Below, piece after piece: positions 43,669-53,422 of a stretch of 64,000 nt of DNA. A program made the position numbers and the translations under genes. Under the pieces are notes generated by a model. The model was not told the origin of the DNA and ran no database searches. It saw only the letters and a program-made list of their open reading frames with translations. Every line of letters begins with the position of its first letter. Position 1 is the first letter of the stretch. Source of the DNA: Eucommia ulmoides (Eukaryota; Streptophyta; Magnoliopsida; Garryales; Eucommiaceae); assembly GCA_016647705.1 (NCBI GenBank), contig CM028334.1, positions 7,349,546-7,413,545 of the forward strand. Reading direction: 5' to 3'.

Positions 43669-46658
43669 ATTATTATTATTTTCTTATCATTGGTTTGTAT
43701 TCAATTTCAGTACCTGTTTAGAGTTAGGCGAGGTGTATAGAGAGGTGGGGCTTCCTCATATAGATATATATATATATATATATATGCACACACATACATA
43801 CATATATATATATATTATTTTTATTTTTATTTTCTTATCATTGGTTTGTATTCAATTTCAGTACCTGTTTAGAGTTAGGTGAGGTGTGTAGAGAGGTGGG
43901 GCTTCCTCCCGGTATTCTTAATATTATCACTGGATTGGGGCCTGAAGCTGGTGCTCCTTTAGCATCTCATCCGCATGTTGACAAGGTTTGATTGTTTTTA
44001 CATTAAAGATTTAGGCACTGTTATGTATTTTCTATTATAATAGAAATTTGTTGAATAGAAAAGTACTTTTACTCCAAAATCAAAAGTAAAAATCAAGAGT
44101 GCGTTTGATAATCTAGTGATGATATCTTGGTGTTATCCATACAAACAATCTCGTAATCAAAAAGATTTACGTAGTAGGTTGAGAAAATTTGGGTAGAGAG
44201 GTCCTAATTCATCGATCTTATACACCATAAAAAACGAAGAAATGAAAAACAGTAAAAAAGGCTTTTACTGTCTGGAATTTTACATTTGACCCTCTCCAGA
44301 CCCGGTAATGGTGAGAGCATTCGTGCATTGGGTTGCCCTATTTATATACTTTCTGAAATTTTAGAAGTACTTTTTTAGAAAAGCTCAAAATAAACGCTGC
44401 TTCTATTTTAAGTATTTTTTTGCTTAAAAGCAAAAAAGTACTTAAAAAACGTTATTGAACGATGCCTTATTTTTCCCCCTGGAATTCCTACTAACAATTT
44501 GTATAATTCCTTCATAGATTGCTTTTACCGGAAGTAATGCTACTGGGAGCAAGATCATGAGTTCTGCTGCTCAACTTGTCAAGGTATATATGTTAGTTCT
44601 TATGTTATTTTCAACCCAATTTTCTAGTAGTTTGGTTTCTACTGCGTAATAATTTTTATTTTTTTTAAATCTCTTGTCAGCCCTTGACACTCGAGCTTGG
44701 TGGAAAAAGTCCTATTGTTGTGTTTGACGATGTTGACCTTGACAACGGTTTGTGTTCTTTATTGAAAAGTACACTACTAAATGTATCATTTTATCCGACC
44801 AAGAGATTGTTCTACTTTTGTTGAATTCCACATCGCTTGTGTTACCCGATCTTGAGCTATATATAAGCCTAGAGGCAATTACAAGACGTCTTTTGAGAGT
44901 TCGTTAGGCCCGTTGGGAAGAAGGTATCAGAGCTAGGCTTTTCGTCTGATGTTGGGTGTGTTGAATCCCACATCAATGTTGGGCCTTCAATATCCGTTCA
45001 TAATGGTTTGTCAAAATCCATCATGCGCATGAGGAGGCGTGTTGAATCTCACATTGATGTTGGGTCTCCTGATCCTAGTGGTTTGTCAAATTTCACCCTG
45101 CACGTGGGGGGGCGTGTTGAATCCCACATTACTTGTATTACCTAATGTTGAGTTATATATAAGCCTAGAGGCAATCCTCATCTTACAGGGCGTCTGTTGA
45201 GAATGGGTTAGGCCTGTTGGGTTTCTACAAATTCTTTTAGGAACACAATTAACTTCTTATGGGAGATAATGTACATTTCTTGAAACATAAAAAAGTTCAA
45301 AAAAGAGCAAAATCGATCGGTGTTGAGGAAAGAATTAATTTTTGTGATGTTTTTGGATGTCAATGTTCACTTATCCTTTTTCTGTCTTTCAAACAGCTGT
45401 CGAGTGGACTCTTTTTGGTTGCTTTTGGACAAACGGCCAAATATGCAGTGCTACATCTCGTCTTTTGGTGCATGTATGTATAAGAGATGAAGAAAGATGC
45501 ACGACCTTTCATTTTTGTTATCGTTTCGTGTCAATTTTCAGCGTGTGATTTATTATATGAGAAATGTGTCAGGAAAGGATTGCAGCAGAATTTCTTGAGA
45601 AACTTGTGAAATGGTGCAAAAACATTAAAATTTCGGACCCCTTGGAGGAAGGTTGTAGGCTTGGCCCTGTTGTTAGCCGTGGACAGGTAAAAAATGATGT
45701 ATTCTCTTCTCTGTTATAAATCGAAATTATGAAACCAAAAAATTGTTAGAAATCTAGTGTTTCTGTTTCCATAAAAAATTGTAGAAGCTAAAAAAGGGGG
45801 GAAAAAAACTAAGAACAATTTTGTTTTCCACTCAGAAACTTATTTTGAAAATCCGGGAGCAGATTTGAAACAAATTTGTTTTGTTTCCATATTTCTGTTT
45901 CTGTTCGCTGAAAAAATAAAATAAAATAAACAACCGGGGCATTAAGGGCCTTAATTTTCAAGAAGATGAGTTTGATATTTGACCTCAAAATGTTGTTTGT
46001 TTACATTTCAGTATGAGAAGGTGATGAAGTTCATATCAACGGCTAGGAGTGAAGGCGCCACCGTTTTGTGTGGTGGGGCACGTCCCAAGGTAAAAATCTT
46101 GTTTTGTTTTTTTAATGTATTTTTCAGGGTACTCTTTTTTCTTTTTCTTTTTCTTTTTTCTTTTTTTTTTTATCTGGTAATATCCGGTTAATTTAATAAC
46201 ATAAAATGACAGCACCTAAAAAAAGGGTTCTTCATTGAACCTGCCATCATAACCAATGTTTCTACCTCTATGCAAATATGGAGGGAAGAAGTTTTTGGAC
46301 CAGTTCTCTGTGTCAAGACATTTAAAACAGAAGACGAAGCTCTCAAACTTGCAAATGACACCCAGTGAGTCGATTTTTATTTTTTTTTCAGTTAGAATGC
46401 GTATATGCAAGTGATACTGATTATATATATTTTGTAGTTACGGCTTGGGAGCTGCTGTATTATCGAAGGATCTTGAAAGGTGTGAGCGTATGACGAAGGT
46501 GAGAATTGATATTTACCAGCGTTGAAACCCCCTGTAATATGGTATAATTTATGTATAGATACCTAAAGTTCATAAATTTCGCCATCCAAAAGAATTTGGA
46601 GAAGACCTTGTAAAATGTCATAATTTACATGTAGGTCTCTAAAATTTAAACATTACGC

Positions 46659-46689
<31 letters not shown>

Positions 46690-47374
46690 AAAAAAAGTTA
46701 TTTTTCTTGCTTGTAATATTATTAGCTCAGGTCGTTTTACAACCTAGAAAGTTTTATACTTACGCCATCTCATATTTGAACGTTTAAAGAAAACATGGAA
46801 AATATGAAATTGGAGATGCTATATTTTAACGGTATTTTTTGGGCTTTTTTTTTTCTGCTGTTGTTGGTTTGGCAGGGTTTTCAGGCAGGGATTGTATGGG
46901 TGAACTGCTCACAGCCATGCTTCTGTCAAGCTCCATGGGGAGGCCAAAAGCGTAGCGGGTTCGGGCGTGAACTAGGGGAATGGTAAATGTTCCAACTCTC
47001 TGCTTTTTATTTATTTTTATTATTTTTGGAGACTTTTTGGTGAACAGCCTACAAAATTAACATTTTGCACATGCACTCCCGTGTTATGGTAATTTTTTCA
47101 AAAGTCTAAAATTATTGTAAGTTTTTTTATGTAAAAACTTGCAATGACTTTTATGCCGTATAACTTTGAACTTTTGACAATATTATTAGACTTCTCAAAG
47201 AATTACTATAGCGCATGACTGAGAAAGAGATATCCTATGAACCGTGTTATAGATGTTGATTTTTTTGGTTTTTCGCTTCTCAGGGGATTGGAGAACTACT
47301 TGAATGTGAAGCAGGTAACGCAGTATATTTCGAACGAGGCATGGGGATGGTATAAACCTCCATCAAAGCTGTGA
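41370..47374 (+). CDS. ALDH10: ALDH10 aminoaldehyde/betaine-aldehyde dehydrogenase, complete, 15 exons
   Basis: NAD-dependent oxidation of omega-aminoaldehydes (and, in some members, betaine aldehyde to glycine betaine). Exons: 41370-41478, 41880-42022, 42818-42898, 43004-43152, 43516-43608, 43862-43985, 44518-44583, 44681-44747, 45397-45473, 45573-45686, 46012-46089, 46213-46364, 46438-46498, 46876-46982, 47284-47374. All introns are GT-AG and phases agree. The product is 503 aa, the usual ALDH10 length, and 15 exons is the usual structure. Catalytic residues are Asn162 (PWNYPLL), Glu260 (LELGGKSP) and Cys294 ([10 protein letters not shown]). The aromatic-box residues Tyr163, Trp170, Trp288 and Trp459 are present. 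Residue 444 is Ile (AGIVWVNC), the type linked to aminoaldehyde rather than efficient betaine-aldehyde use. The protein ends SKL, a peroxisomal PTS1 signal. Introns carry a TRIM, MITE-like DNA and a duplicated exon piece. Confidence 0.95.
42563..42764 (+). mobile_element. TRIM fragment in ALDH10 intron 2
   Basis: An LTR of 115 bp (42650-42764, ATTGAATCCCACATAGC to GTTTCTACA, with CTATATATAAAGCC as TATA region) is preceded by internal sequence (TTGAATCCCACATCAATG, GTTTGTCAAAAGTCCACC) that also occurs in the TRIM at 44819-45229. It reads as a partial copy of the same family. Confidence 0.75.
43640..43790 (+). repeat. Partial duplicate of ALDH10 exon 6 with its splice acceptor
   Basis: A segment at 43680-43760 (polypyrimidine/branch region, TTCAATTTCAG, and the first about 50 bases of exon 6) is repeated 151 bp downstream at the true exon 6 (43862). 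The duplicated acceptor is at 43709-43710. Both copies are bracketed by (TA)n tracts (43618-43664 and 43764-43815). The upstream copy differs at three or more positions and then runs into TA repeats. Confidence 0.9.
44819..45229 (+). mobile_element. TRIM (terminal-repeat retrotransposon in miniature) in ALDH10 intron 8
   Basis: About 411 bp. The left LTR (44819 to about 44925, TGTTGAATTCCACATCGC with GCTATATATAAGCC) is followed immediately by a tRNA-Met-type primer site GGTATCAGAGCTAGGC. The right LTR (45113-45229, TGTTGAATCCCACATTAC to GTTTCTACA) is preceded by a polypurine tract CGTGGGGGGGCG. There is no coding region, as is usual for TRIMs. The LTRs differ at a fair number of positions, so it is not young. 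Confidence 0.85.
45745..45945. repeat. Degraded family-M1 MITE in ALDH10 intron 10
   Basis: TAGTGTTTCTGTTTCC near 45759 and ATTTCTGTTTCTGTTCGC near 45890 recall the interior of the MITE at 1708-2129. The ends are poorly preserved. Confidence 0.4.
46530..46698. repeat. Short direct repeat and C/A homopolymers in ALDH10 intron 13
   Basis: Two related blocks of about 90 bp (TATAATTTATGTATAGATACC and CATAATTTACATGTAGGTCTC, in part) are followed by a C run (about 46658-46679) directly joined to an A run (about 46680-46696). Homopolymer lengths in an assembly at such a junction are unreliable. Confidence 0.7.
47078..47222. repeat. Fold-back repeat in ALDH10 intron 14
   Basis: The left arm around GTTATGGTAATTTTTTC then AAAAGTCTAAAATTATTGT, and the right arm ACAATATTATTAGACTTCTC then AATTACTATAGC, are imperfect inverted repeats over about 45 bp separated by about 50 bp. 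This is MITE-like, with no clear target duplication. Confidence 0.55.
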
Positions 47375-48067
47375 AAACCTTTCCATTAAACCCATGATGG
47401 AGGAAGACCAAACACTTACTATACATTTTAAAGAAACTGGAGGTTTGAAAAGCTTGTAGCCATTTTTGTTTTCTGCAAAATAAGCTTAGAATTCAGTCTC
47501 AAAATTAAAATTAGCTAGTTTTAAGGATGTTATAAATCTTGATCTGATATTGTTGAAACTTCATGTTTTAAAGGATAATCCTCCTTATTCATTTAATTGT
47601 ACTGATCTACGACCAACCTCTAGTCTTCGGTCTCAATCCAGTCCAGCAGTTAACTTAAAACAGAGTGAACATGACTGAAAATCATTCCGAGAAATCCCAT
47701 CATCAAACGAATGATCCAAAGCTACTAGTGATGGCCTTGGGCCAGCACCAGCTCTGAAAACTCTAGTGCGCCCGTGCGCTCTAGCGCTTTCGAGTGATCT
47801 CAGCCTTTGGTTGCTTAGCTGAATCCAATTGCCATTTTCTTTAACTTCATGTTTTATGGGATAATCCTCCTTGTTCATTTAATTGTACCTTATTTTGATG
47901 ATGAGGCATGAGGGGACTTGAATGAAAACATGGGTTGTTTTTGCTTTGTTGATTTTGGTGAGAAATGTGAACGCCGCTTTTCCTAAAATTGCACTTTTTA
48001 CCCTTGAAGTTTGGGGGTGGGTGTTTGATTGGCTCTTATAATTTAAAAACAACACATTTCACCCTAA
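47375..48067. other. ALDH10 3' flank with a partial direct duplication
   Basis: A block of about 45 bp containing ATAATCCTCCTTATTCATTT (47573-47592) recurs at 47860-47879 with small changes, about 280 bp apart. The segment between is less AT-rich (for example GTGCGCCCGTGCGCTCTAGC) and looks inserted or duplicated. No gene is supported. The minus-strand frame at 47633-47878 lies inside this insert and has no recognisable domain. Confidence 0.5.
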
Positions 48068-49145
48068 CGGCATGTTTGGTTGGATGGAATCGAGGGCAGA
48101 ATGGAATTGCATTCCGCCCTAGATTCCTATTCTGTTGTTTGGTTCTCCAATGAAATCACTTTTGTGATTCCATTAGAATGAAATTAGATGGAATGGGATT
48201 CCATTTGAGATAGGGTGGAATGGAATTTCAACCCAATAGAATCAATATCTTAAATTATATGATAGCCCTTGTAATTAAGCTCTTGAAAATTGAGAACAAA
48301 AATAGAAATTAGAGAACATAAATTGAAATTAAAGAACAGAAAGTTGAGAATAGAAATAGAAAATTAAGAACAAAAAATTGAGAACAGAATTAAAAAATTG
48401 ATAACAGAAACTAAAAATTGAGAATAGAAATAAAAAATTGAAAACATAAACTGAAAATTGAGAACAAAAATAGAAAATTAGAGAACAAGAAATTGAGAAT
48501 ATAAACTAAAAATTGAGAACAAAAACAGAAAATTAGAGAACAGAAAATTGAGAACATAAATTGAAAATTGAGAACAAAAATATAAAATTAAAGAACGGAA
48601 AATTGAAAACGAAAATTGAAAATTGAGAACAAAAACATAAAATTAGATAATAGAAACTGAAAATTGAAAATAAAAATAGAAAATTGAGAACAAAAACATA
48701 AAATTAAATAATAGAAAATTGAGAACGGAAATCGAAAATTGAGAATAAAAACAGAAAATTGAGAACATAAACTGAAAATTGAAAACAAAAACAGAAATTA
48801 AAGAATAGAAACTAAAAATTGAGAACAAAAATAGAAATTAAAGAATAAAAACTTAAAATTGAGTTGAATAGTGAAATATAATAAAATGAGGAAAGGAATA
48901 GAATAGTGAAATATAATCAAATTTTATTATAACCAATTGAGAAGAGAATGGAATAATAATTTTATAAGGGCAAAATGGAAATTTTATTATATTTCACTAT
49001 TCCATTCTTTCTTTCATTCCATACCAACCAAACAAGAGAATGGAATAGTGATTCCATTCACAATTTCATTTTATTCCTTCTCTCATTCCATTACTTCTTC
49101 CATTCCATTCCACCCTCATTCCATTTCGTCCAACCAAACATGGCG
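48068..49145. mobile_element. Tourist-like MITE with internal minisatellite, family M2
   Basis: 1078 bp, flanked by TAA at 48065-48067 and 49146-49148. The termini are CGGCATGTTTGGTTGGA and, as reverse complement of the right end, CGCCATGTTTGGTTGGA, extending into GGAAT-rich sub-terminal arms. The middle (about 48285-48870) is a degenerate tandem array built on AAATTGAGAACAGAAACTG. A second copy starts at 63293. The Ile/Phe/Ser-rich frames at 48588-48828 are products of the array. Confidence 0.85.
48285..48870. repeat. Degenerate minisatellite of the M2 element
   Basis: About 30 repeats of 16-21 bp on the pattern AAATTGAGAACARAAAYNGA, AT-rich, with frequent GAACA. The unit length drifts. Confidence 0.85.
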
Positions 49146-49148
49146 TAA

Positions 49149-49976
49149 GGTTTATCTTTGGTGTCAATTTAGTCCAATTTCTACAGACTTTTAAAATATG
49201 CAATGAAATGTGCATTTAATAATTTTATGGATAATTTTGTCACATCAAGTACAACTAATATCACAGGGACAATTTAAACACTTATAATAAATTTAATGGT
49301 ACAAAATATAAATTTTTTTCTTCTCCGATTGTTGTGCACAATATTGTAGAAGGCATTCATAGGGCTTGTCCAGAGGCGAGGCGGTCCTAACCTATTCTAG
49401 AGCAATGAGGGGGCGATTTATCAACTAGGCTTGTGCCCAGATGTCGTGGGCAACGCCCAACTTTGCCTGGCGAAGTTTATCAGGGCTTATGCCCTGTATT
49501 TTCTTCACAAGAAAAATTAAGAGACAACTTGATTTTACACCTATTTGGTATGTTCGTCTTCGTCTCATCACTTCTCTGGTGTCAAACCTTGGAGGCTGAA
49601 GGTGAGACCAAGGTTTGGAATAGTAGAGGTTATTATTCAAATAGAGATGAGAATTCGTTGACGGCGAAAATAGGAGAATTGTAAAAATAGAAAAAGTTAA
49701 GTCATGCGATATTTTTTATGTTTTATTTGAAAATAAAGTAGTTGTCTCCTCTAATTTATATATTTTTTAAATTAATTAAAAAAAAAATTAGAGTCTTTAA
49801 CCAGACTTCAAGAAATATTATTAATTATTAGAGAATATATAACAAAATAAAGAACAATATTTAATAGCATCTCTAAATAAGTTAGGAATTTGATCAAATT
49901 ACTATTTTGATTCACATCTTTTGATTTTATTAGTATTTATTATTCATACATATCTTTCTTTCTTTTTTATAACTTT
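49149..49976. other. Spacer between MITE and LINE
   Basis: No gene is supported. 49340-49690 is a less AT-rich patch (GGGCTTGTCCAGAGGCGAGG) of unknown origin. The rest is AT-rich. Confidence 0.4.
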
Positions 49977-49994
49977 TAGTTATATATATTTTTA
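49977..49994. repeat. 18-bp target duplication of the LINE, left copy
   Basis: TAGTTATATATATTTTTA, identical to 52567-52584. Confidence 0.9.
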
Positions 49995-52566
49995 CAACAA
50001 CAACAACTTAGCCTTTGTCCCATTTACGTAGGGTCGGCTATATGAATCCATTTATGACATAGAGATCGATCAAGGGTCATCCCATTCGTTAGGTTTAATG
50101 TCGCCAAATCATTTCTAACATTCTCGTCCAATATCTTCTTAGGTCTACCTCTCCCTCTAATAGTCCACTTCATTTGAACTAAATCACATTTTCTCACTAG
50201 TACTTCTATGTGTCTTCTATGCACATGTCCAAACCATCGTAGACGATTTTCTCTAATTTTCTCTTCGATGGGTATTATTCCTAAATTCTCTTTAATAGTT
50301 TCATTATTAATTTTATTTATTCTCGTTTTTTCACTCATCTACCGCAACATACTCATTTCTGTCACCCTAATTTTCTGGATATGATTCGTTTTTACCGCAC
50401 CATAAAGAAGCATTGGTCTTATAGCGGCTTTGTAGAATTTTTCTTTAAGTTTCAACGGAATCCTACGATCACAAATTACCCCAACTGCACTTCTCCACTT
50501 TAACCAGCTTGCCTTAATTCTATGAGTAATATCCTCCTCGATTTTGTTATTGCTCTGAATCATTGAGCCTAAACATCTAAAATGATCAACCTTCGGCACC
50601 TCCTCATCTCCAATTTTGGTCGTACCACCGTCTCTCCGAGCATTACTAAAATTGCAATGAATGTATTTCATCTTACTTCTGCTAACCTTCAAACATTTAG
50701 ACTCTAACCCTTCTCTCCATCTTTCTAACTTAGTATTAAGATTTATTCTACTTTCGTCCACTAATAAGATGTCATCCGCAAACAATATACTCTAAGGTAC
50801 TCCATCTTGAATATGTTTTGTGAGCTCATCCATTACTAAAACGAAGAGGTAAGGACTTAAATATGATCATCGATGTAAGCCTATATTAATATAAATACAC
50901 AAGTATCTCATCTTCTTGTTCGAACACTAGTAACTATACATTTATACATATCCTTAATTACCTCGATGTACACATTGGATACTTGTTTCTTTTCTAGCAC
51001 CCACCACAAAACTTCTCTGGGTACCCTATCATAAACCTTTTTCCAGATCCACAAATACCATATGTAAATCTCTCTTCGTTTCTCTATATTTTTCCATTAA
51101 TCTCCTGAGTAAATAAATAACTTCAATCGTTGATCAGCTGAGCATAAATCCAAATTGGTTCTCTTCTATCCTCGTTTCACGTTTTATTCTATATTTTATC
51201 ACTCTCTCCCAAAATTTCATAGTATGATTCATAAGCTTTATACCCCGATAGTTCGTGCAACTTTGAACATTCCCTTTATTTTTATAGACGGACACTAAGA
51301 TACTCCTCCTCCAGTCGTTAGACATTCTCTTAGTCCTCAAAATGTCATTGAAAAGTCTAGTCAACCACTATATTCCAATATTTCCCAAACTTTTTCACAT
51401 CTCTATAGAAATTTCATCTGACCCTACTGCTTTTCCAATTCGCATCTTCCTTAGTGGTATTCGAACTTCCGAAACCCTAATTCTTCTATGAAACCTATAA
51501 ATCTTATCTGAAGATAAATTAGGCAACTCTAGTCTAGAATCCCCAGCGTCATTCTCATTAAATAAATTATAAAAATGATTTACTCATCGTTCCACAATCT
51601 CTTCATCTTTCACTAATACCTTTTCATCAGTGTCTTTAATGCATTTAACACTTCCAATATCTCTAATTTTTAATTTATCCCTCTTTTGTATCTAATTTTT
51701 TATATAAATTATCATACGCCTTAAATTTTGATTCCTTAATTAATTTTCTCACCTCCATTTTTACATGTTTATACTTATCCAAATTCTCCCGACTTCGATA
51801 TTTTTACCATTCTTTATAAGCTATTTTCTTGTCCCGAACGGTTTTTTGGACCTCCTCATTCCACCACCAACTTTCTTTATATCGTGGTCCTCCTCTACAA
51901 ACTCCTAAAATTTTTATTCTCATCTCTCTAATACAACTCGCCATATCAATCCACATTTTGTTCACATTCTTGTGTCTCTTCCACAACTCATAATTGCTAA
52001 TTTTATCCTTAAATAACTCCATATTTTCACCTCTTAGATCTCTCCAACGTATCCTTGTATACCTACTTATCTCAAACTCTCATTTCCACCCTTGAAATTT
52101 CAAATCAGTTACCATTAGTCTATGTTGAGTAGCAATACTCTCTCCAGATATAACTTTACAGTCCTTAAATATTAAACGATCACTCGTCCTAATAAAGACA
52201 AAATCCATCTGGCTATTCATCTGACCACTCTTAAATATGATAAAATGTTCATTCCTCTTCCTGAAACATGCATTTAGAATAATTAAATCATACACTATAA
52301 CAAAATCTAAAATCATCTCACCCATTGCATTCTTCTTCTCAAATCCATAACCACCATGCACTTTTTGAAAGTCCCGTTTTTCCTCCCAACATGTCCATTC
52401 AAGTCTCCTCCGATAAATATTTTTTCTTGGTTAAGTATATTTTTAACGACTTCGTCCATTTTCTCCCAAAATTCTCATCTAATATTTTCTTGCAGTCCAA
52501 CTTAAAAAGCATACACACTAATAGCGTTAATCACCTCCCCTCCAATTACCAACTATATATAAAATA
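49995..52566 (-). mobile_element. RTE-type LINE, 5' truncated, with perfect 18-bp target duplication
   Basis: It runs on the minus strand with its 3' tail at 49995: a short (TTG)n tail preceded by GGACAAAGGCTAAG, the usual RTE end in plants. Recognisable parts from 5' to 3' are the endonuclease C-terminal half (FIGGDLNGHVG near 52405, then QMDFVFIRTSDRL and SGESIATQHRLMV at 52150-52200), reverse transcriptase (MFADDILLVDESR at 50785, containing the FADD core) and the C-terminal RLRWFGHVHRR region (about 50250). The copy starts within the endonuclease, so it was truncated on insertion. The frame is interrupted at several places between 52361 and 50786. One in-frame TAG at 50339-50341 replaces an expected Trp (MLR stop MSEKTR). 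No recent activity. Confidence 0.9.
50024..50785 (-). pseudogene. LINE reverse transcriptase C-terminal half
   Basis: One frame over 50785-50024 apart from a single TAG. It includes FADD (50785 on), KVDHFRCLGSMIQSNNKIEE, IKASWLKWRSAVGVICDRRI, AIRPMLLYGA, RENRLRWFGHVHRR and the terminal KWIHIADPT. These are typical RTE-clade motifs in order. The upstream RT palm and fingers (51364-50786) and endonuclease (52361-52080) are in shifted frames. Confidence 0.85.
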
Positions 52567-52584
52567 TAGTTATATATATTTTTA
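52567..52584. repeat. 18-bp target duplication of the LINE, right copy
   Basis: Identical to 49977-49994. It sits at the truncated 5' end of the LINE. Confidence 0.9.
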
Positions 52585-52948
52585 AAATATTAAAATTTAT
52601 GTATTATCGGACTCACACCCCACATCTCATGGTTTACATCTCGCCCCGGACAGATCAAAACACTCCAACCAGCACCCTCGCCTTTTACAACATTGGCTAG
52701 GCAACAGCTTTGCCAGTGACATTTTAGCTCCACAACATCTGGGCATTTTCGTCATGATTTTAACAAACAATTAATAATCGAGCTAACTAGATACTCCCCC
52801 TTAATTTCTAGGTCAAATGTGATGTTTTTAAACCAATTAGACTCACCCCAACTTTAGGCGTCAAAAAGTACAATTTTCCCGTGGCTTTTGTTCGAATTAA
52901 AAGGCTTCATGTTTGCCCTATAGATATTATAAAAAAATAGGAAAATTA
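52585..52948. other. Spacer between LINE and MITE
   Basis: Nothing recognisable. It is less AT-rich at 52610-52740. Confidence 0.4.
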
Positions 52949-53179
52949 GGACAGTTTGTTTTTACTGCTTCTGTTCCCAAACATTAGTTTCTATTTTCCA
53001 ATAAAACTAGGAAAGGAAATCAAATTTGGTAAAAAAAAAAATCATTTTTGTTCTGCTCCCGAATTTTTTAACAAAAATCTGGAAACAGAATTGTTTCCAA
53101 ATTTCTTTTTCTGTTCCAAGTTTTCTAGGAGGAGCCATAATAATTTAGGAACAGAAGAAACACTAAAATGAATACCACC
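52949..53179. mobile_element. Tourist-like MITE, family M1, short copy
   Basis: 231 bp between TTA at 52946-52948 and TTA at 53180-53182. The reverse complement of its right end (GGTGGTATTCATTTTAGTG) matches the left end of the 1708-2129 copy (GGTGGCATTTGGTTAGTG). The interior has TTCTGTTCC words on both strands. Confidence 0.7.
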
Positions 53180-53422
53180 TTACGTACTTGTTCGGCTGAA
53201 TGCATGCAAATATTCACCATTTCACAATCAGAACTAAGCAGACATGTAGAGAACCAATTATTGAAATAAATAAATTAGAGCAGAAAACAATCGCTATGTA
53301 TACATGAATATCGCCCCCGCCCCTCCCCCCACGAAAAAAAAAACAAAAGAAAAAGGGCCTCTGTAGGAGGGCCTTTCGGACTCGTTGCATAAATGGTTAT
53401 GCAATTCGAGTGTCTTTTTTGG

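Noticed and set aside
43610-43740. Frame with Tyr-Ile repeats downstream of ALDH10 exon 5
   Set aside because: It is intronic read-through over a TA microsatellite and the duplicated exon-6 fragment.
47633-47878. 81-codon minus-strand frame downstream of ALDH10
   Set aside because: It lies inside a segment bounded by a partial direct duplication and has no domain or supporting signals.
48588-48828. Two minus-strand frames rich in Phe/Ile/Ser
   Set aside because: They are translations of the AAATTGAGAACA minisatellite in the M2 MITE.
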